This document shows positions 8,880 through 15,928 of a DNA stretch of 16,364 bases, piece by piece. Under the pieces are notes generated by a model. It worked only from the letters and a program-made list of their open reading frames with translations, made no database searches and was not told the DNA's origin. The DNA is from Pseudomonadota bacterium (GTDB lineage Bacteria > Pseudomonadota > Alphaproteobacteria > Rhizobiales > Kaistiaceae): contig JAEWAD010000302.1 of the NCBI GenBank assembly GCA_023391905.1, positions 1 through 16,364 of the forward strand, read 5' to 3'. Both the position numbers and the translations under genes were made by a program. Each line of letters opens with the position of its first letter. Positions within the stretch are counted from its first letter, which is position 1.

Positions 8880-8892
8880 ATTCGTATATAAG
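8880..8892 (-). promoter_or_regulatory. AT-rich box CTTATATACGAAT, copy A
   Basis: Read on the minus strand, this 13-bp box lies 75 nt upstream of the binding-protein start and oriented toward it. Copies B (9816-9828) and C (12399-12411) are nearly identical and stand upstream of two other gene groups in the cluster. The shared core is TATATAYGAAT. It is a candidate operator or promoter core for the adjacent IclR protein; the function is inferred. Confidence 0.5.
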
Positions 8893-8915
8893 CGAAATTG
8901 ACTGACGAGTGTCAA
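8886..8915 (-). promoter_or_regulatory. Predicted promoter of the transport/dehydratase operon
   Basis: On the minus strand a perfect TTGACA (8915-8910) is followed after 18 nt by TTATAT (8891-8886). This fits a housekeeping sigma promoter reading toward the binding-protein gene 82 nt away. It lies in the 160-bp space between the divergent binding-protein and IclR genes. The -10 region overlaps the AT-rich box at 8880-8892 and the palindrome GAATATTC (8876-8883), so binding of a regulator there would block or reshape polymerase contact. Confidence 0.55.
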
Positions 8916-8964
8916 TGTCTAACTTGTCACGGTCCGGAGGGGTGGCCGGGGGGAGAATTGCTGC

Positions 8965-9747
8965 ATGACCGAAGACGCGAACGACCGCTACAGGGCGCCC
9001 GCCCTGGACAAGGGGCTCGACATTCTCGAGCTGCTCGCCGCCACCGACGAGAGCATGACCCAGGCGGAAATCGCCAAGGCGCTCAACCGCTCGCCGAACG
9101 AAATCTATCGCATGCTGGACCGCCTGGTGCGGCGCAGCTATGTCGCGCGCGTGCATGGCGACCGCTATGAACTGACGCTGCGCCTGTTCGCGCTGGCGCA
9201 TCAGCACGCCCCCGTCCGCCGGCTCGTCAGCCAGGCCTTGCCGGTCATGCGCCAGTTCTCGCGCGAGTCCGAGCAGGCCTGTCATCTCGCCGTCTACGAC
9301 CGCGGCCGGATCGTCGTCGTCGCCCAGATGGATGCGCCAAGCTATTGGAGTTATTCAATTCGTGTCGGCGCGCGTGTCAGTCTCTACAATACCGGCTCGG
9401 GTCACGTGCTGCTCGCCTTCGCGACGCCGGAGGAGCGCGCGATGATGGAGGCCGAGCGCGAGGAGCAGGCCGAGGACAAGGTGCGGCCGAGCAATCTCGA
9501 CGAGCGGCTGGTGCAGATCCGCCGGCGCGGCTACGAGTCGACGCCGAGCGCCCAGTCGCAGTCGGTCTACAATCTTTCCGTGCCGGTGCTCGGCGCCAAC
9601 GATACCGCGCTCGCCGCGCTGACCTGTCCCTTCCTGCCGCGCATCGACCGTCCGAACGTGCCTGACCTGCAGGAGGCGCTGGCGATCCTGATCGAGGCCA
9701 GCCGCGAGCTGTCGCATGTCGTCGGGCGCGGGATCGACGAGGAATGA
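8965..9747 (+). CDS. IclR-family transcriptional regulator
   Basis: This 260-residue regulator has an N-terminal winged helix-turn-helix (about residues 15-75: ALDKGLDILELLA, MTQAEIAKALNRSPNEIYRMLDRLVRRSYV). A C-terminal IclR effector domain follows, with YSIRVGARVSLYNTGSGHVLLAF and the RRRGYE and SVYNLSVPVLG segments. IclR proteins bind small acids or sugar breakdown products and act as repressors or activators of nearby operons. The ATG at 8965 has a GGGGGGAGA site upstream. It is divergent from the transport operon and opens the + strand catabolic arm, so it very probably controls both. The AT-rich boxes at 8880-8892, 9816-9828 and 12399-12411 are candidate targets. The effector is unknown. 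Confidence 0.9.
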   Translation: MTEDANDRYRAPALDKGLDILELLAATDESMTQAEIAKALNRSPNEIYRMLDRLVRRSYVARVHGDRYELTLRLFALAHQHAPVRRLVSQALPVMRQFSRESEQACHLAVYDRGRIVVVAQMDAPSYWSYSIRVGARVSLYNTGSGHVLLAFATPEERAMMEAEREEQAEDKVRPSNLDERLVQIRRRGYESTPSAQSQSVYNLSVPVLGANDTALAALTCPFLPRIDRPNVPDLQEALAILIEASRELSHVVGRGIDEE

Positions 9748-9815
9748 CCTCATTCGCGGGTGGGGAGTCGGGCTGTCCTCGCGCGCCGGAATCTCGTTTT
9801 GTTGTGAATTCTATC

Positions 9816-9828
9816 CTTATATATGAAT
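9816..9828 (+). promoter_or_regulatory. AT-rich box CTTATATATGAAT, copy B
   Basis: The box lies 33 nt before the lactonase ATG in a 114-bp gap after the IclR gene. It differs from copy A at one position (T for C). GAATTC lies just upstream (9806-9811). No convincing -35 box sits at the standard distance, so it is read as an operator or activator-dependent promoter rather than a strong constitutive promoter. Confidence 0.45.
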
Positions 9829-9861
9829 GGTTGAAGACGGCACGGCCGGAGGAGAGATGTC

Positions 9862-10692
9862 ATGCGGATGATCGATACCCATTTGCACCTGGTCTACCAG
9901 GAGCGCTTTTCCTACCCCTGGCTTGAGAGCGCGCCGGCGCTCAACCGCAACTTCACGCTCGACGACTACCTGCCCCAGGCGAAGGCCGCCGGCATCACCG
10001 ACATGCTGCACATGGAGGTCGACGTCGCCGAGAAGGACATCGAGGCGGAGACCGCCTTCGTCACCGGCCTCGGCCAGGGCGTGATCGGCGCCATCGCGGC
10101 CTGTCGGCCCGAGAGCGAGGGCTTCGCGGCCCAGCTCGAGCGCCTGGCCGCCAATCCCAAGGTCAAGGGCCTGCGCCGCATCCTGCACCAGTCGCCGGAC
10201 GAACTGGGTCAGCGGCCGATCTTCGCCGAGAACATCAAGCGTCTCGCCGCGCACAAGCTGACCTATGATTTCTGCGTGCTGCCGCACCAGCTGCCGATCG
10301 CCGCCGCGATCGCCAAATCTGCGCCTGATGTGCAGTTCGTCGTCGACCATTGCGGGGTGCCGAACGTCAAGGACAAGGCGTTCGAGCCGTGGCGCGCCAA
10401 CATGACGGCGATCGCCGAGCTGCCGAATGTCGCCGCCAAGATCTCCGGCGTCATCGCCTATGGTGATCCCGTCAACTGGACGGTGGAGGATCTGCGTCCC
10501 TTCGTCGAGCACACGATCGGTGCCTTCGGCTGGGATCGCGTCGTCTGGGGCTCGGACTGGCCGGTCTGCACGCTGACCGCCGATCTCGGCCGCTGGGTCG
10601 CCGCGACGCACGAGCTGATCCAGGGCGCCAGCGACGACGAGAAGGCGAAGCTTCTCCACCGCAACGCCGAGCGCATCTACCGGCTGGATTGA
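9862..10692 (+). CDS. Amidohydrolase-type sugar lactonase (COG3618, L-fuconolactonase-like)
   Basis: This 276-residue TIM-barrel hydrolase of the amidohydrolase_2 group (COG3618) has members that open L-fucono- or L-rhamnono-lactone to the free acid. Visible active-site elements are His7 and His9 (DTHLHL), Glu52 in HMEVD, Arg105 in GLRRILH, His163 (DHCGVP), and Asp232 in the WGSDWPV signature. A GGAGGA site at 9848-9853 supports the ATG at 9862; an alternative ATG at 9868 would remove two residues. It would act between the aldose dehydrogenase and the acid-sugar dehydratase encoded elsewhere in the cluster. The exact lactone is not determined; 2-pyrone-4,6-dicarboxylate lactonase belongs to the same broad group but does not match the neighbours. 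Confidence 0.87.
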   Translation: MRMIDTHLHLVYQERFSYPWLESAPALNRNFTLDDYLPQAKAAGITDMLHMEVDVAEKDIEAETAFVTGLGQGVIGAIAACRPESEGFAAQLERLAANPKVKGLRRILHQSPDELGQRPIFAENIKRLAAHKLTYDFCVLPHQLPIAAAIAKSAPDVQFVVDHCGVPNVKDKAFEPWRANMTAIAELPNVAAKISGVIAYGDPVNWTVEDLRPFVEHTIGAFGWDRVVWGSDWPVCTLTADLGRWVAATHELIQGASDDEKAKLLHRNAERIYRLD

Positions 10693-10707
10693 TTTCAAAC
10701 GCTCGGT

Positions 10708-10800
10708 CGTCATCCCGGGCGAAGCGAAGCTGAGACCCGGGATCCATGCAGCGGCCTGCCGCTGGAGGCTGAATGGATCCCTGCTTCCGCAGGGATGACG
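10708..10800. repeat. Palindromic intergenic repeat, copy 2
   Basis: This 93-bp element has the same inverted ends, CGTCATCCC and GGGATGACG, as copy 1. The shared inner arms are CCCGGGATCCAT on the left and AATGGATCC plus the CCCTGCttccGCAGGG hairpin on the right. The centre differs from copy 1 and has its own stem (GCAGCGGCctGCCGCTG-like). It fills most of the gap between the lactonase and mutarotase genes on the + strand. Confidence 0.85.
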
Positions 10801-10841
10801 GCAGCGGCACTCACAAGAATGAAGCAAAGGGAGAAGACAAG

Positions 10842-11171
10842 ATGAAGCGCATGGGATCCGTGATCGGCCTGAAGGCGGAGGCCATCCCCGAATACAAGCG
10901 CCTGCACGCGGACGTGTGGCCGGGCGTGCTGGCGAAGATCGCCGACTGCAACATCAAGAACTACTCGATCTTTCTGAAAGAGCCGGAGAACCTGCTCTTC
11001 GCCTATTTCGAGTATCATGGCACCGATTTCGCCGCCGACAGCGCCAAGATGGCCGAGGATCCGGTCACGCAGGATTGGTGGAAGATCTGCGGGCCGATGC
11101 AGGAGCCGCTCGAGACCCGCAAGGACGGCGAGTGGTGGGCCGGCATGGAAGAGGTCTTCTACACCCCCTGA
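10842..11171 (+). CDS. L-rhamnose/L-fucose-type mutarotase (RhaM family)
   Basis: This 109-residue ferredoxin-like barrel protein of the RhaM (COG3254) family interconverts the anomers of a 6-deoxyhexose or related aldose so that the correct form reaches the dehydrogenase. Family active-site positions are kept: Tyr18 and His22 (EYKRLHADVWP), Tyr41 (NYSIFL) and the Trp79-Trp80 pair. The C-terminus ends GMEEVFYTP, as in RhaM. The start at 10842 is chosen over an upstream in-frame ATG at 10773 because AAGGGAG at 10827-10833 precedes it and the upstream codons lie in the palindromic repeat. The CGPMQEP segment resembles members found in L-fucose clusters, but substrate cannot be decided from sequence. 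Confidence 0.87.
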   Translation: MKRMGSVIGLKAEAIPEYKRLHADVWPGVLAKIADCNIKNYSIFLKEPENLLFAYFEYHGTDFAADSAKMAEDPVTQDWWKICGPMQEPLETRKDGEWWAGMEEVFYTP

Positions 11172-11257
11172 GTTCCCAAACTGGCGATGCGGCGGCGTTT
11201 CGCTTGCCGCGTCGCCCGGCCGGACCATCCGGTCGCCGAACATCCGACGAGGTTTTC

Positions 11258-12337
11258 ATGACGTCCTTCGATCCCGCCGCGCTCGCGCAGGCCTGGCCGC
11301 TTCCGACCGCGCCGCGCCCGATCGTCATCATCGGCGCCGGCGGCATCGTCAACGACGCGCATCTGCCTGCCTACGCGCTCGCGGGCTTCCCGGTCGCCGG
11401 CATCTTCGATCGTGACGTCGGCCGCGCCAAGGCGCTCGCCGAGCAGTGGAGCGTGCCGTTTTTCCGCACGCTCGACGAGGCGGTGGCGGCGCGCGACGCC
11501 GTCTTCGATCTCGCCACGCCGCCCGTGGCGCATCTCGAGATCCTGCGCCGCCTGCCGAAGGGCGCGACCGTCCTGATCCAGAAGCCGATGGGACGCGACC
11601 TCGACGAGGCGACGGCGATCCTGAAGCTGGCGCGCGATCGCCAGCTGACGGCGGCGGTCAATTTCCAGCTCCGCTTCTCGCCGATGATGCTGGCGGTGCG
11701 CGACGCGCTGCAGAAGGGCCTGCTCGGGCGGCTGGTCGATGTCGAGATGCATCTGAACCTCGTCACGCCCTGGCATCTGTTCCCGTTCCTGAAGGGCATG
11801 GAGCGGGTCGAGATCGCGGTGCATTCGATCCACTATCTCGACCTGATCCGCTCGGTCCTCGGCAACCCGTCCGGGGTGCATGCCCGCACGCTCGGCCATG
11901 CGAGCCATGACCTGGCGCAGACCCGCACCACGGCTCTCCTCGATTTCGCGCCCGATGTCCGCTGCACGCTGTCGATCAACCACGACCATGATTTCGGCCG
12001 CCGGTTCCAGGACGCCACCTTCCGCTTCGAGGGCGACAAGGGCGCCGCGTCCGTGAAGCTCGGCCTGCTTCTGAACTACCCCGAAGGCGAGCCGGACGAG
12101 CTCTGGATCACGGACAGCCGCGGGCCGCAGGCCGAGTGGCAGCAGGTGCCGCTCACCGGCGGCTGGTTCCCGCACGCCTTCGCCGGCGTGATGTCCAACC
12201 TGCAGCGCTACGCCGCCGGCGAGGACGAGAGCCTCGTCACCTCGGTCGAGGATGCCTGGCACACCATGGCGCTGGTCGAGGCGGCGTTCCGCTCGGCAGC
12301 GGCGCCGGCGACGCCGGTTCCTGGGCTGCCGGAATAG
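11258..12337 (+). CDS. Gfo/Idh/MocA-family oxidoreductase, probable aldose 1-dehydrogenase
   Basis: This 359-residue protein has an N-terminal Rossmann domain (VIIGAGGIV at 23-31) and a Gfo/Idh C-terminal domain. The family's EKP motif reads Gln108-Lys109-Pro110, so the conserved Lys is kept but Glu is replaced. NFQLRFSP (135-142) and the catalytic His192 in SIHYLDL are present. Members oxidise sugars, inositols or sugar derivatives with NAD(P)+; L-arabinose 1-dehydrogenase of Azospirillum belongs here. In this cluster it is the best candidate for oxidising the aldose to the lactone used by the lactonase. The start at 11258 is preceded by GAGG (11249-11252). An open frame extends upstream through the mutarotase gene in another frame but is not coding. 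It is 86 nt after the mutarotase. Confidence 0.8.
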   Translation: MTSFDPAALAQAWPLPTAPRPIVIIGAGGIVNDAHLPAYALAGFPVAGIFDRDVGRAKALAEQWSVPFFRTLDEAVAARDAVFDLATPPVAHLEILRRLPKGATVLIQKPMGRDLDEATAILKLARDRQLTAAVNFQLRFSPMMLAVRDALQKGLLGRLVDVEMHLNLVTPWHLFPFLKGMERVEIAVHSIHYLDLIRSVLGNPSGVHARTLGHASHDLAQTRTTALLDFAPDVRCTLSINHDHDFGRRFQDATFRFEGDKGAASVKLGLLLNYPEGEPDELWITDSRGPQAEWQQVPLTGGWFPHAFAGVMSNLQRYAAGEDESLVTSVEDAWHTMALVEAAFRSAAAPATPVPGLPE

Positions 12338-12351
12338 GCGGGCCCGATCAA

Positions 12352-12403
12352 ATCAATCAATTCATCCGCGAGCGCTTGATTTGCGGGTGAGTGAATGATT
12401 GAT
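12352..12403. repeat. Imperfect inverted repeat upstream of the second MaoC gene
   Basis: ATCAATCAATTCATCCGC (12352-12369) is mirrored by a 21-nt arm at 12383-12403 that begins GCGGGTGA and ends GATTGAT. The arms pair except for a small insertion, around a 13-nt centre. It lies in the 99-bp AT-rich gap after the Gfo/Idh gene and abuts the AT-rich box at 12399-12411. It could be an operator or a transcript hairpin. Confidence 0.5.
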
Positions 12404-12411
12404 ATATGAAT
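12399..12411 (+). promoter_or_regulatory. AT-rich box TTGATATATGAAT, copy C
   Basis: This matches copy B at 11 of 13 positions and ends 25 nt before the second MaoC start. GAATTC overlaps its 3' end (12408-12413). TTGATT (12376-12381) lies 19 nt before GATATA, a weak promoter-like pair. The box suggests an internal promoter, so the MaoC/CoA-transferase/binding-protein trio may be transcribed separately under the same regulator. Confidence 0.45.
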
Positions 12412-12436
12412 TCTGTTTTCGAGGGAGGATGAGGCC

Positions 12437-12997
<561 letters not shown>

Positions 12998-13004
12998 GCC
13001 AAGA

Positions 13005-14162
13005 ATGTCCCAGTCTGATCTGCCGCTCGACGGCCTGCTCGTCGTCGATCTGAGCCAGTTCCTGTCCGGCCCGTATTGCGCGCTCCGGCTGCGCGATCTC
13101 GGCGCCCGTGTCATCAAGATCGAGCGCCCGGACGGCGGCGATCTTTGCCGCCGCCTCTATCTGACCGATACCGAGATCGGCGGCGACTCGACGCTCTTCC
13201 ATGCGATCAACCGCAACAAGGAGAGCTACGCCGTCGACATGAAGAACCCGGTCGAGCTGGAGAGCCTGAAGAAGCTGCTCGCCAGGGCCGACGTCGTCAT
13301 GCAGAACTTCCGCCCCGGCGTCATCGATCGCCTCGGCCTCGGCTACGAGACGATCAAGGCGATCAACCCGGACGTCGTCTACGGCTCGATCACTGGCTAT
13401 GGCGACGAGGGACCGTGGGTGACGCGGCCGGGCCAGGACCTGCTGGCGCAGGCGCGTTCCGGCGTCACCTGGCTGAACGGCGACGAGGGCCAGGGCCCGG
13501 TGCCCTTCGGCCTCGCCATCGCCGACATGCTTGCCGGCGCGGCGCTCTGCCAGGGGCTCCTGGCGGCGCTGGTGAAGCGCGGCATCTCGGGCAAGGGCTC
13601 GCATGTCGAGACCAGCCTGATCGAGGCGTTGATCGATTTCCAGTTCGAGGTGCTGACGACGCATCTGAACGATGGCGGCCGCAAGCCGACGCGCGCCAGC
13701 TTCCGCAGCGCGCATGCCTATCTCTCGGCGCCCTACGGCATCTATCCGACCAAGGACGGGTTCCTCGCGGTCGCCATGATGCCGGTCTCGAAGCTCGGCG
13801 ACCTCTTGGGCATGCCGGAGCTCGAGCCCTATCGCGACCAGCCGAAGAGCTGGTTCTCCGAGCGCGACACGATCAAGCAACTGATCGCTGCGAAGCTCGC
13901 CACCGAGACGACCGACCACTGGCTGTCGATCCTCGAGCCGGCCGACGTCTGGTGCGCCAAGGTTCTGGAATGGCCGGAGCTCCTGAAGAGCGAGGGCTTC
14001 ACGGCGCTCGACATGCTGCAGACGGTGGAGCGCGCCGACAACGTGCGCGTCGTCACCACGCGGTCGCCGATCCGAGTCGACGGCAAGCGTCCGACCAGCG
14101 CGGTCGCCGCACCGCGCATCGGCGAGCACACCGACGCGATCCGGGCCGAGTTCGGCCTCTGA
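13005..14162 (+). CDS. Class III CoA-transferase (CaiB/BaiF family)
   Basis: This 385-residue family III CoA-transferase has the expected N-terminal VVDLSQFLSGPYCALRLRDLGARVIKIERPDGGD. NRNKESYAVDMK and NFRPGVIDRLGLGYE are also present, as is GQDLLAQARSG, whose Asp145 aligns with the catalytic Asp that forms the acyl-anhydride intermediate. The C-terminal APRIGEHTDAI is the usual ending. The enzyme moves CoA between two carboxylic acids in the cytoplasm. It follows the second MaoC gene by 7 nt. The acid is unknown; a sugar-derived acid or a dicarboxylate would fit. It could supply the CoA thioester for the MaoC proteins. Formyl-CoA, mesaconate and itaconate transferases belong to the same family, and nothing here singles out one of them. 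Confidence 0.9.
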   Translation: MSQSDLPLDGLLVVDLSQFLSGPYCALRLRDLGARVIKIERPDGGDLCRRLYLTDTEIGGDSTLFHAINRNKESYAVDMKNPVELESLKKLLARADVVMQNFRPGVIDRLGLGYETIKAINPDVVYGSITGYGDEGPWVTRPGQDLLAQARSGVTWLNGDEGQGPVPFGLAIADMLAGAALCQGLLAALVKRGISGKGSHVETSLIEALIDFQFEVLTTHLNDGGRKPTRASFRSAHAYLSAPYGIYPTKDGFLAVAMMPVSKLGDLLGMPELEPYRDQPKSWFSERDTIKQLIAAKLATETTDHWLSILEPADVWCAKVLEWPELLKSEGFTALDMLQTVERADNVRVVTTRSPIRVDGKRPTSAVAAPRIGEHTDAIRAEFGL

Positions 14163-14170
14163 CGCCTTCC

Positions 14171-14199
14171 GGCTTCGGCGTCGCCATGGCGCCGAAGCC
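14171..14199. repeat. 10-bp stem hairpin after the CoA-transferase gene
   Basis: GGCTTCGGCG and CGCCGAAGCC pair perfectly around a 9-nt loop, beginning 9 nt after the CoA-transferase stop. There is no T-run after it. It may stabilise the upstream message or reduce read-through into the next gene. Confidence 0.55.
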
Positions 14200-14280
14200 T
14201 CGCGGATTTCGCAACCATGCCGGGCTGCCGGCAGATGTCATCATTGTCAGCCATGATCCGGTCGCGTGAGGCGGGCGATC

Positions 14281-15441
14281 ATGACCGAGGGGGAAGAGAT
14301 TTTGAGCAAGCCAATCACGCTCAAGGGCATGACCTGGAGCCATCCGCGCGGCTACGATCCGGTTGTCGCCTGCGCCGAGCTCTACCTGAAGGAGACGGGC
14401 GTCCAGGTCGAATGGGACAAGCGCTCGCTGCAGGATTTCGAGAGCTTCCCGGTCGAGGAACTGGCGCGCGCCTATGACCTGATCGTCATCGATCATCCGC
14501 ATGTCGGCCAGATCACCAAGGAAGGCTGCCTGGCGCCGCTCGACGTCGCCGGCCGCGAGGCGGAGCGCGAGGCGCTTGCCGCAGGTTCCGTCGGCGCGTC
14601 CTACAAGAGCTACACCTGGCAGGGCCACCAGTGGGCCTTCCCGATCGACGCGGCGACGCCGGTGCTCGCCTATCGCCCGGACCTGGTCGCGGCGCCGCCG
14701 AAGACCTGGGACGAGGTGCTCGCGCTCGGCCCCGGCAAGGCTCTGGTGCCGTTCCGCGCGCCGCATTCGCTGATGAGCTTCTATTCGCTCGCCGCCAATC
14801 TCGGTCATCCCTGCACGGTGACCGGTCCCGGCGACCTGATCGATCCGGCCGTCGGCGTCCGTGTCTACGACTTCCTGGCCAAGCTCGCCGCGAACGGCAT
14901 GGCCGATTTCGACAGCGACCCGATCCAGGTGTTCGAGAAGCTGGCGGCGGAAGGCTCCGAGATCGCCGTCGCGCCGCTGCTCTACGGCTATGTCAGCTAC
15001 GCGACGGACGGCTTCCGGCCGAACCGTCTCGCCTTCGCCGACATGCCGGTGCTCGGCACGGCCGGCCCGGTCGGTTCGGCGCTCGGCGGCACGGGTATCG
15101 CCGTGTCGGCCTATTCGAAGAACCGCGACGCGGCAATCGATCTCGCCTACTGGCTCGCCAGCGCCGACGTGCAGCGCGGTCCCTACGCGTCGAATGGCGG
15201 CCAGCCCGGCCACGCGACGGCGTGGGAGGATCCTGCCGTCAACGCGCCGACGCACGGCTTCTACGAGAACACCCGCGCGACGCTGGAAGGCGCCTGGGTC
15301 CGCCCGCGCCACAATGGCTACATGGCGTTCCAGGATGCCGCTTCGAAGCGCATCAACGCCGCGCTGCAGGCCGGCGAGCCGGGCGACGCCGTGGTCGCCG
15401 AGCTGAACCGCATGTTCCGCGACAGCTTCGCCAACGCCTGA
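14281..15441 (+). CDS. Solute-binding-protein homologue without signal peptide
   Basis: This 386-residue protein has the fold pattern of ABC sugar-binding proteins (family 1): YDLIVIDHPHVGQITKEGCLAPLD, QWAFPIDAATPVLAYRPDL, KTWDEVLAL, and a GGTGIAVSAYSKNRDAAIDLAYWLAS segment typical of the second lobe. The N-terminus (MTEGEEILSKPITLKGMTWSHPRGYDP) has no hydrophobic stretch, lipobox or twin-arginine motif, and an in-frame TGA at 14254-14256 excludes a longer N-terminus. The protein should therefore stay in the cytoplasm. No permease or ATPase genes adjoin it. The start is uncertain: ATG 14281 has a modest GAGG upstream, while TTG 14302 has a stronger GAGGGGGAAG site. It is the last gene of the arm, before the terminator. 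A role in sensing or carrying a ligand, or an unrecognised enzyme, is possible; function unknown. Confidence 0.8.
   Translation: MTEGEEILSKPITLKGMTWSHPRGYDPVVACAELYLKETGVQVEWDKRSLQDFESFPVEELARAYDLIVIDHPHVGQITKEGCLAPLDVAGREAEREALAAGSVGASYKSYTWQGHQWAFPIDAATPVLAYRPDLVAAPPKTWDEVLALGPGKALVPFRAPHSLMSFYSLAANLGHPCTVTGPGDLIDPAVGVRVYDFLAKLAANGMADFDSDPIQVFEKLAAEGSEIAVAPLLYGYVSYATDGFRPNRLAFADMPVLGTAGPVGSALGGTGIAVSAYSKNRDAAIDLAYWLASADVQRGPYASNGGQPGHATAWEDPAVNAPTHGFYENTRATLEGAWVRPRHNGYMAFQDAASKRINAALQAGEPGDAVVAELNRMFRDSFANA
14287..14296 (+). promoter_or_regulatory. Ribosome-site-like GAGGGGGAAG favouring an alternative TTG start
   Basis: This purine-rich stretch lies 5 nt before TTG 14302, which would give a protein beginning MSKPITLKGM. 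It falls inside the longer reading from ATG 14281. Either start leaves the protein without an export signal. Confidence 0.4.
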
Positions 15442-15464
15442 GGCCACGTCGTCGGATGATACGG

Positions 15465-15493
15465 AACGGCCGGGGCAATGCTCCGGCCGTTTT
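15465..15493 (+). terminator. Rho-independent terminator of the + strand catabolic arm
   Basis: The 9-bp stem AACGGCCGG / CCGGCCGTT surrounds a 9-nt loop and runs into TTTT. It stands 23 nt after the stop of the binding-protein homologue, as expected for the end of the operon. Confidence 0.85.
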
Positions 15494-15565
15494 CGTTCGG
15501 GGTGCCCCGGCTGTCGGCTGGCTGGTCTGAGCGCCGGCCTCGCTCCGCCGCCAACCCATCTCCGT

Positions 15566-15668
15566 CGTCATCCTCGCGAAGGCGAGGATCCATACAGCCG
15601 AAGCCTCGGGAGTTTGGCGCGTCTGCCAGCCCGGCCGAATGGATCCCCGCTCGGAGGCGGGGATGACG
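15566..15668. repeat. Palindromic intergenic repeat, copy 3
   Basis: This 103-bp element has ends CGTCATCC and GGATGACG. The left arm is TCCTCGC-gaag-GCGAGGA and the right arm ATCCCCGC-tcggag-GCGGGGAT, with the inner GATCCATACAGCC and GGCCGAATGGATCC. It is more diverged on the left than copies 1 and 2, but stem pairing is kept by compensating changes. It lies between the terminator and glgP. Confidence 0.8.
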
Positions 15669-15928
15669 GCGAGGGTGGGATGCCGGTGCGTGGCTCGTCA
15701 GCGCCGAACGGGCAATGACGATCGACCGCCCAAAAAACAGGCTGTCGTCGTAACGAAACGCACGATGCGATAAGGTGCCTTTGCGATGAGGCGCCGCGTT
15801 GGGGCATTCCGGCCGTTCCGGAACGCCCATCCCGATCCGGCATCGTTGTTGCATGGATCAGGAGCCGGCCCGCACGACGCCGTGGGCCGGGGACGGAACA
15901 AAGCGCGCTGCCAGACGAGGCCATACCG
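15669..15928. other. Intergenic region before glgP
   Basis: I see no convincing gene in this 260-bp stretch. It contains the 12-bp perfect palindrome CGTTCCGGAACG (15814-15825) and a GC-rich pair GCCGGCCC/GGGCCGGGG around 15866-15892. It presumably carries the glgP promoter, but no clear -35/-10 pair stands out. Confidence 0.5.

Noticed and set aside
7839..8891. 350-codon + strand frame opposite the sugar-binding protein
   Set aside because: It is an antisense shadow with no recognisable motifs; the minus strand has a signal peptide and a full binding-protein sequence.
10916..11257. Upstream extension of the Gfo/Idh reading frame to 10916
   Set aside because: It overlaps the mutarotase gene in another frame and its translation has no family similarity; the Rossmann start follows the ATG at 11258 with a ribosome site.
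13076..14269. 397-codon + strand frame overlapping the CoA-transferase
   Set aside because: It is an Arg/Gly/Pro-rich shadow in another frame; the CoA-transferase frame has complete family motifs.
14053..15447. 464-codon minus-strand frame opposite the last + strand gene
   Set aside because: It is a shadow frame; the composition is low-complexity Arg/Ala/Gly/Asp and no domain is visible.
15478..15928. Short open frames in the gap before glgP as small genes
   Set aside because: They overlap the palindromic repeat or have no ribosome site and no recognisable sequence.
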